Positions 6,157 to 10,537 of a stretch of 10,537 nt of DNA are shown here, piece by piece. A model generated the notes under the pieces. That model was not told where the DNA came from, ran no database searches, and saw nothing but the letters and a program-made list of their open reading frames with translations. Origin of the DNA: Candidatus Hydrogenedentota bacterium (lineage in GTDB: Bacteria > Hydrogenedentota > Hydrogenedentia > Hydrogenedentales > CAITNO01); assembly GCA_011046175.1 (NCBI GenBank), contig DSBB01000404.1:1-10537 (forward strand), written 5' to 3'. Positions within the stretch are counted from its first letter, which is position 1. Every line of letters begins with the position of its first letter. The position numbers and the translations under genes are program-made.

Positions 6157-6693
6157 TCAACGATTTTTTGCCCGAGCGCATGCGCTGTCCAAAGCAGCCT
6201 TGAGCGATTCCGGTTGTTGTGAACCTATTATATACCTGCGATTGTCGTTCATAATCAACAAAACCCCTTTGTCGCCTTTGGCGTTGAAAAACCAAGTGGA
6301 ATACCCATCGTATCTGCCGTAACGCCAACCCCAACCGCCTGCGTCACGCAACGGGCGGTAGACCACCACGCGCACTTCTCGAATGCAATCAAGTGAGATT
6401 CGCTCCCACGTTTTCCAAAGCATGGGGAAAAGTATGCCGAAACGTATCTGAAGCCGATTTTCACTCACCAACGTATGCATGCAAAGGACGTTAAGGCAAA
6501 GGGGAACAGCTGTTGCAATAATCAGTGCAACGACAATTTCATGCATGGAACGTTCCGCTTGCATCCAGTCGTGATCAAATGCAAACGGAAACAAACCGCT
6601 GATTGCCACGCCGAACAGAACAAAATAAACCCATTTGGCGAAGTGTTGCCGTTCGTAAAAAAGGCGCTTCTCCTTCAAGTTGTCAATAGACAT
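6157..6693 (-). CDS. Two-TM membrane protein with probable bacterial PH-like domain
   Basis: The protein has 178 residues. Two hydrophobic helices (about 19-38 and 52-72) are joined by a short loop. A soluble C-terminal domain of about 100 residues then starts at ENRLQIRFG. This domain has beta-strand-like segments and the motif GGWGWRYG (119-126), followed by KGDKGVLLIMNDNRRYIIGSQQPE (split here at GVLLIM and RRYIIGSQQPESL, 153-163). It ends with an amphipathic helix, ESLKAALDSA. The order TM-TM-then-WGxR-GV-IGSQ is known from small uncharacterised membrane proteins with a bacterial PH-like fold, but I assign no function. The start at ATG 6693 is chosen for GGAG with an 8-nt spacer. An upstream in-frame TTG (6729) has no such signal. 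It is the last gene after uvrC and the hydrolase, with a 65-nt gap. No clear terminator follows it before the nadX promoter. Confidence 0.75.
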   Translation of the reverse strand: MSIDNLKEKRLFYERQHFAKWVYFVLFGVAISGLFPFAFDHDWMQAERSMHEIVVALIIATAVPLCLNVLCMHTLVSENRLQIRFGILFPMLWKTWERISLDCIREVRVVVYRPLRDAGGWGWRYGRYDGYSTWFFNAKGDKGVLLIMNDNRRYIIGSQQPESLKAALDSACARAKNR

Positions 6694-6758
6694 GACATCA
6701 TCTCCGTCGCCTCCACGTGTAGTTTTCAAACCGTCCGTCCCTGACTTTCCTGCCTATA

Positions 6759-8360
6759 CTACTTGTTGGACTTATCTGAATCCGAGTCTGCGGGTTTTGC
6801 CAGCGATGCCATCAATTCCGAAAAAACGGAGTTGCGTTCCGCGCGCGCCTTGTTCGCTTTTTCGAGCGCCTCGGGATTTGGCCCTTCTTCTGCTTCCGCT
6901 TCAGCGGCGCCTTTGACGCTTTTGTCCTTTTGTGCGGCGGATTTCTTTTTGTGCGCCGCTTTCGGCGAAGCCTTTTTGGCGGCGGGCGCCGTCTTTTTCT
7001 TTTTTACAGTCGTCTTTTTGGCTGTAACGGCTTTTTTGGGGGCCGCCGCGGTTTTCTTTTTCGCAGGCGTTTTTTTCTTTTTTGCAGGCTTGGAAATTTG
7101 CGCGTTCTTTTCTTTCGGTTGCGGCAGCATGGACGCGTCCGGCACGCTGTCGTCCGGGGCTTCTGTTTCGGGAACGGACCCTTCAGACAATGTTATATGG
7201 TCATAGGCAGTGCCGGACAGGATTTTGGCGCGTTTTTCATCGGATATTGCGCCCGCGCTGACGCGTTCAGCCTCCTCCTTGAGGGCGCTGCGCACAGGAC
7301 ATGGGTGCGCGAGCAGCCATTGCAGGATGGGTTCAAATATCTCTTTGTCGGCTTCTTTGCTGAACGCCAAATCACAGTGACTGTAATCTTCGGCGAACCC
7401 ATGCTCTTTGCTGCATACAACCGCTTTCTTATCCCGATTCTTGATATTGCCAAACCATTGAACAGCCCGCTCAACGTTGATAAAGGGGTCCTTGGCAGCG
7501 AAAAACGCCAGCAACGGCACGGGAAATTCAGGCATTTGCGCCGTAACATCCAACGAGCCGTCCGCCAGTTTGTATTCCTTCATTGTGAGCCAATGCCGCA
7601 CCTGCCGCATGAGCAACGGCAGGGGGTCTTCAAGCATGTTGATGAAGTGGCCGGCGGTGATGTTGTCCGGCAGGTTCTTATGGTTAATAGGGAAGGCGCA
7701 GGAACCCAGCTGCAATGCCTTCACGATTGGAACAATCCCCCGAATCAGGTTTCCCGCGATAACAGGAAACTTCTCGCCAAAGGCAAGAAGCCATGCGGGG
7801 ACTTCTCCGGCTGCGTCTGAAAAATCAATGGGGGAGCCAAGGGTTACGCCTGAAGCGATTTCATCGCCGCCGGTGTCAAGCGCATAGGCATACAACAGCA
7901 TGCCGCCCATGGAATGGCCGATCCAATGCAGTTTGGAATAATTGGTAACCTTCAGGATATGGGCGATAACGGATGGAATATCATCTCGGAAAAAATCCTC
8001 CATGCGCACGTCGTCCCGCGTCCGTTCGAAAGGCGGCTGTGAGGATCGGCAGCCGCGCAAATCAACCGTCCAGCAGTCATATCCCTTGTCGCGCAGGTAG
8101 TCTACCAGGCAGCCGTTTTCGGGGCTGGTGAAATTGTTCTGGTTCGCCCCCATGCCATGCACGAGCAGCACCGGCTCGCCGGCGGCGCGGCTTTTGCGGT
8201 ATCTGCATACGCGTAGCATCCATAGATCATCCGTGCGCACAAAAAACACTTCATTGGTGCGGATAGTCTCGGGATACAAGGAAGTGAGCAACAACGTGTA
8301 CAGCGCAATCAAAAGCGCGATTCCCACTATGATGACGATGGCAACCAATATTCCTATCAT
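6759..8360 (-). CDS. Membrane-anchored alpha/beta hydrolase with histone H1-like lysine-rich C-terminal tail
   Basis: The protein has 533 residues. Residues 1-27 are a strongly hydrophobic N-terminal anchor. Residues of about 35-350 form an alpha/beta-hydrolase (lipase/esterase-like) domain. Its oxyanion region is HGMG (68-71) and its nucleophile elbow is GHSMGG with Ser150. The likely acid is Asp291 in FAAKDPF, and the likely base is His328 in DYSHCD. The Ser nucleophile argues against a PhaC polyester synthase, which uses Cys. Residues of about 355-423 are a hydrophilic, partly acidic linker. Residues 424-483 are a low-complexity Lys/Ala/Pro tract with repeats such as PAKKK, TAAAPKKA and VTAKK, resembling histone H1-like or phasin tails. 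An acidic stretch AEAEAEEG and a final amphipathic helix (around 500-521) close the protein. GGAG lies 7 nt before the ATG at 8360. The gene follows uvrC by 46 nt on the same strand. The substrate, the membrane topology and the ligand of the tail are not known. Confidence 0.85.
   Translation of the reverse strand: MIGILVAIVIIVGIALLIALYTLLLTSLYPETIRTNEVFFVRTDDLWMLRVCRYRKSRAAGEPVLLVHGMGANQNNFTSPENGCLVDYLRDKGYDCWTVDLRGCRSSQPPFERTRDDVRMEDFFRDDIPSVIAHILKVTNYSKLHWIGHSMGGMLLYAYALDTGGDEIASGVTLGSPIDFSDAAGEVPAWLLAFGEKFPVIAGNLIRGIVPIVKALQLGSCAFPINHKNLPDNITAGHFINMLEDPLPLLMRQVRHWLTMKEYKLADGSLDVTAQMPEFPVPLLAFFAAKDPFINVERAVQWFGNIKNRDKKAVVCSKEHGFAEDYSHCDLAFSKEADKEIFEPILQWLLAHPCPVRSALKEEAERVSAGAISDEKRAKILSGTAYDHITLSEGSVPETEAPDDSVPDASMLPQPKEKNAQISKPAKKKKTPAKKKTAAAPKKAVTAKKTTVKKKKTAPAAKKASPKAAHKKKSAAQKDKSVKGAAEAEAEEGPNPEALEKANKARAERNSVFSELMASLAKPADSDSDKSNK
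6912..7091 (-). other. Lysine/alanine/proline low-complexity repeat region within the hydrolase gene
   Basis: These codons specify residues 424-483 of the hydrolase, in which Lys, Ala, Thr and Pro make up nearly the whole sequence. The DNA shows strong strand asymmetry, with A-rich runs on the coding strand, including AAAAAA next to CCCCC. Frame is kept through the whole stretch and continues to a normal stop codon, so it is real coding sequence rather than an assembly slip. Repeat units are imperfect (AKKK, PKKA, AKKT), as in eukaryote-like H1 tails and PhaF-type phasins. Confidence 0.8.
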
Positions 8361-8406
8361 TGCAGTCTCCTTCTCTCACTGGTGCGACAGTTGGTGTTGC
8401 CAACAG

Positions 8407-10251
8407 TTACTTACGCGTCCGAAGTCCGTCGGCTATCTCCTGTGCAAGTTTACCACTAATACCGGGGACAGCGGCAAGTTGCTCCACATTGGCGGCGCGA
8501 ATCCTTTGCACCGAACCAAACGATTTGAGCAATGCCCGGGCGCGGGCCGGCCCTATGCCCGGCAACTCTAGCAGCGCCGTGGCGAAAGCGCTTTTCTTTC
8601 GTTTGAGCCGGTGATATGTTATGGCAAAGCGATGCGCTTCATCGCGAATGCGCGCCAGCAGCCGCACCACGGCGCCGCCTTGAGGCGGCACAATGGGATT
8701 CATACGATTGGGAATGTAGAAACGCTCATGGGCGGCAACGCCGCGACCCGTCGCCCTTGCCTTGGCGATGCCGACGCACGGCAGCGACTCGAGCGCCAGC
8801 GTTTTCAGCGTTTTGACCGCCACGCTCAGGTGTCCCTTGCCGCCGTCTATGAGCACAAGGTCCGGCAGTTCGTTTTCTGCGATTGCCCGACTGTACCGGC
8901 GCCGCAACACCTCCCGCATGGCGCCGAAATCGTCCTGTCCGCCGCTGTCTCTAATTTCGTACCGCCGGTAGCGCTGTTTGACAGGCTTTCCATTTTCAAA
9001 CACCGCCATTGCCGCCACCGTTTTATTTCCCTGAATTGTGGAAACGTCAAAACACTCGATGCGCCGGGGAAAACCGCTCAAAAGAAACAGCGCCTGTATT
9101 CGCTCCAAAGCATCCTGCAAGGCCTTTTCCGCCCCGCGTTTTTCTGTAAACGCCTGTTTGGCGTTTTTGTTGGCCAGTTCCACCAGAGACTTTAAGGCGC
9201 CTTTTTGCGGGCGTTTTATGATGATTTTTGCGCCTTTTTTCTCGCTTAACAGATCACTGAGTACCTTCTGTTCTTCCAACTTCACCGGCACGAGGATTTC
9301 CTGGGGGATCACCGGCGCGCTGCCGTAATATTGCAGCAGGAATGAACTGAATAATTCTGGTATGGGCGCCTCGATATGGTCAAACGAAAATGAATTACCG
9401 CCGATCATCGCATTGTTTCTGTAATACAACACCTGAATTTCCATGAATTGCCCCTCCAGACAATACCCGAAGACATCCTTGTCTCGCGCGCCGGTGCGCA
9501 CAATTGCGCGTTGCGGGGCCACAGTGACCTCCAAATCATGCAGACGGTCGCGGACAAGGGCGGCCTCCTCGAAACGCATCTGTTCGGCCAACTCACGGAT
9601 GCGATCCCGCAATTCGCCCTTGAGTTCTGCGCAGCGTCCTTCGAGTATTAACAATGCCTGGTTCACCTGGCGGCGGTAATCGTCTTCGTTTATCAGGCCG
9701 ACACAAGGCGCAAGACATTGCTTGATCTGGTGGTAGATGCATGGGCGCGCGCGGTTGTGCATGACATGGTCGGAGCATACGCGCAGAGGAACAAGCCGCT
9801 GCAATTGTTTCATGGTTTTGCGCGCCGCATGGGTGTCATGATAAGGACCGAAATAACGCGCGCCGTCATTTTTATGTTTACGCACAACCATCAGCCTCGG
9901 GAACGGTTCATTGGGATTAAGGCGTATGCTGATGTAGTTCTTATCATCGCGCAGCCGAACATTGTAACGGGGCTTATGCGTCTTTATCAGGCTGTTTTCA
10001 AGCAGCAGCGCCTCTTTCTCCGACGCCACCACCAGAAACTCGACATGCGCCACCCGGCGCATCAAATACTTCACGCTGTACCTGCTGTCCGTATCATTGG
10101 TATAATTGCGCAAACGCGCTCTCAGATTCCGGGCCTTGCCGACATACAATACCTTTCCGGAAGCATCGCGCATTATGTAACAACCCGGTTCAGCGGGTGC
10201 GTTGCTGACGGGTATTGGGTCGGCGCGCTGTTTGTCGCGGGAACAAGCCAT
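8407..10251 (-). CDS. uvrC: UvrABC excinuclease subunit C
   Basis: The protein has 614 residues (E. coli 610) and makes both incisions in nucleotide excision repair after UvrA/UvrB find damage. The N-terminal GIY-YIG nuclease shows PGCYIM (22-27), LYVGKARNLRARL (35-47) and Glu85 in LLLENSLIKTHKPRYN. Four cysteines at 159, 171, 179 and 183 match the C-x11-C-x7-C-x3-C arrangement of the family's iron-sulfur site. The UVR (UvrB-binding) motif lies near 208-243. The C-terminal RNase H-like nuclease has Asp402 (ECFDVSTIQG), Asp469 (LIDGGKGHL) and His540 (RDEAHRFA). Two helix-hairpin-helix motifs follow (LLELPGIGPARARAL and LAAVPGISGKLAQEI). All key residues are present, so the gene looks intact. 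It is probably the first gene of a transcript that continues into the hydrolase. The start at 10251 is in a normal N-terminal position, with AAAGG 10 nt upstream. Confidence 0.98.
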   Translation of the reverse strand: MACSRDKQRADPIPVSNAPAEPGCYIMRDASGKVLYVGKARNLRARLRNYTNDTDSRYSVKYLMRRVAHVEFLVVASEKEALLLENSLIKTHKPRYNVRLRDDKNYISIRLNPNEPFPRLMVVRKHKNDGARYFGPYHDTHAARKTMKQLQRLVPLRVCSDHVMHNRARPCIYHQIKQCLAPCVGLINEDDYRRQVNQALLILEGRCAELKGELRDRIRELAEQMRFEEAALVRDRLHDLEVTVAPQRAIVRTGARDKDVFGYCLEGQFMEIQVLYYRNNAMIGGNSFSFDHIEAPIPELFSSFLLQYYGSAPVIPQEILVPVKLEEQKVLSDLLSEKKGAKIIIKRPQKGALKSLVELANKNAKQAFTEKRGAEKALQDALERIQALFLLSGFPRRIECFDVSTIQGNKTVAAMAVFENGKPVKQRYRRYEIRDSGGQDDFGAMREVLRRRYSRAIAENELPDLVLIDGGKGHLSVAVKTLKTLALESLPCVGIAKARATGRGVAAHERFYIPNRMNPIVPPQGGAVVRLLARIRDEAHRFAITYHRLKRKKSAFATALLELPGIGPARARALLKSFGSVQRIRAANVEQLAAVPGISGKLAQEIADGLRTRK

Positions 10252-10380
10252 CCTTAATCAACCTTTAACAAAGCCACGGCATAATGTATTACAAGACGCC
10301 GCGAATAAGCGTTTGCATCTTGTACATCAAATGCCATTGCCCAAAATAAGAAGTTAAACCGCGTGAAACGCTTCACCCGA
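10252..10380. other. Non-coding upstream region of uvrC
   Basis: There is no credible gene here. The uvrC promoter should lie in it on the minus strand, but I find only weak boxes. For example, TTGATG is followed 17 nt later by TATTCG, and TTATTC is followed 16 nt later by CATTAT. None is convincing, and no LexA-type operator is evident. A 5-bp hairpin GTGAA-ACGC-TTCAC (10363-10376) abuts the palindromic repeat. Confidence 0.4.
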
Positions 10381-10455
10381 CGTCATTACGGAAAGGACGC
10401 AGCCCGAAGCGGCAATCCGGTCCATCCGGATTGCGTCGCATCGCTCGCAATGACG
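10381..10455. repeat. Palindromic REP/MITE-like intergenic element
   Basis: The element of about 75 bp begins CGTCATTACG (10381-10390) and ends CGCAATGACG (10446-10455). These ends are inverted repeats matching at 9 of 10 bases. In the centre GCAATCCGG (10412-10420) and CCGGATTGC (10426-10434) pair perfectly around a 5-nt loop. The intervening arms (GGACGCAGCCCGAAGCG against GTCGCATCGCTCGC) pair only partly. Elements with CGTCATTGCGAGCG-type ends and a GCAATCC/GGATTGC core are a familiar class of dispersed palindromic repeats in bacterial genomes. Only one copy is in this window, so copy number cannot be judged. Confidence 0.8.
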
Positions 10456-10537
10456 ATGGTCGTGAATTTCTTTTTCTTGATCATGGAAAATGTCCGATAG
10501 GTCGCTAAAATACGCGTGTTTGCCGTAATTGTACCGC

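Noticed and set aside
6694..6729. Extension of the PH-like protein to a TTG at 6729
   Set aside because: The ATG at 6693 has GGAG at 8 nt, while the TTG has no ribosome-binding site and adds a non-typical N-terminus.
7030..7045. Possible programmed frameshift at the CCC AAA AAA run in the lysine-rich tail
   Set aside because: The run is not in the X XXY YYZ phase for a -1 shift, and the zero frame stays open to a normal end.
6930..7820. Plus-strand open frame of 296 codons opposite the hydrolase gene
   Set aside because: It is antisense to a well-supported hydrolase, is rich in Phe and Arg from the reverse complement of Lys/Ala codons, and has no family motif. It is a composition shadow.
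10456..10537. Right-edge sequence as the start of another gene
   Set aside because: The 82 bases show no supported coding frame, ribosome-binding site or RNA gene.

Overview
This is a gene-dense bacterial chromosomal segment of mid-to-high GC content with short intergenic gaps. It mixes universal housekeeping genes (ribosomal proteins L21 and L27, the GTPase Obg, UvrC) with less common accessory genes. Lineage cannot be fixed from the window. A lysine/alanine-rich histone-like tail, a Tat-exported glycosidase and NadX-type aspartate dehydrogenase would fit a PVC-group or related environmental phylum, but that is a weak inference.

Layout: (1) 1-1949, plus strand: the 3' end of a membrane protein with a TPR-like tail (possibly an O-antigen ligase/polymerase type protein), then a Tat-signal glycoside hydrolase of clan GH-A. 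Together they suggest the end of an exopolysaccharide or surface-glycan locus. (2) 1969-3043, minus strand: a two-gene unit in which a polytopic membrane protein overlaps a small winged-helix regulator by 8 nt, with a plausible sigma-70 promoter in front. (3) 3137-6098, minus strand: a housekeeping operon. A near-consensus promoter (TTGACA, 18 nt, TATTAT) and a leader of about 118 nt precede nadX (aspartate dehydrogenase). These are followed by a small hairpin, rplU, rpmA, an intrinsic terminator or attenuator, and obg. (4) 6157-10251, minus strand: uvrC, an alpha/beta hydrolase with an N-terminal membrane anchor and a long lysine-rich tail, and a two-TM protein with a probable bacterial PH-like domain. 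The gaps are 46 and 65 nt, so they are probably co-transcribed. (5) 10252-10537: non-coding, carrying one palindromic REP/MITE-like element.

I see no CRISPR array, tRNA, rRNA, transposase or defence system. The most unusual items are the histone-like tail on the hydrolase, the placement of nadX at the head of the L21-L27-Obg operon under a strong promoter, and the membrane protein/wHTH pair. None of these is proven to be a new system from the sequence alone.
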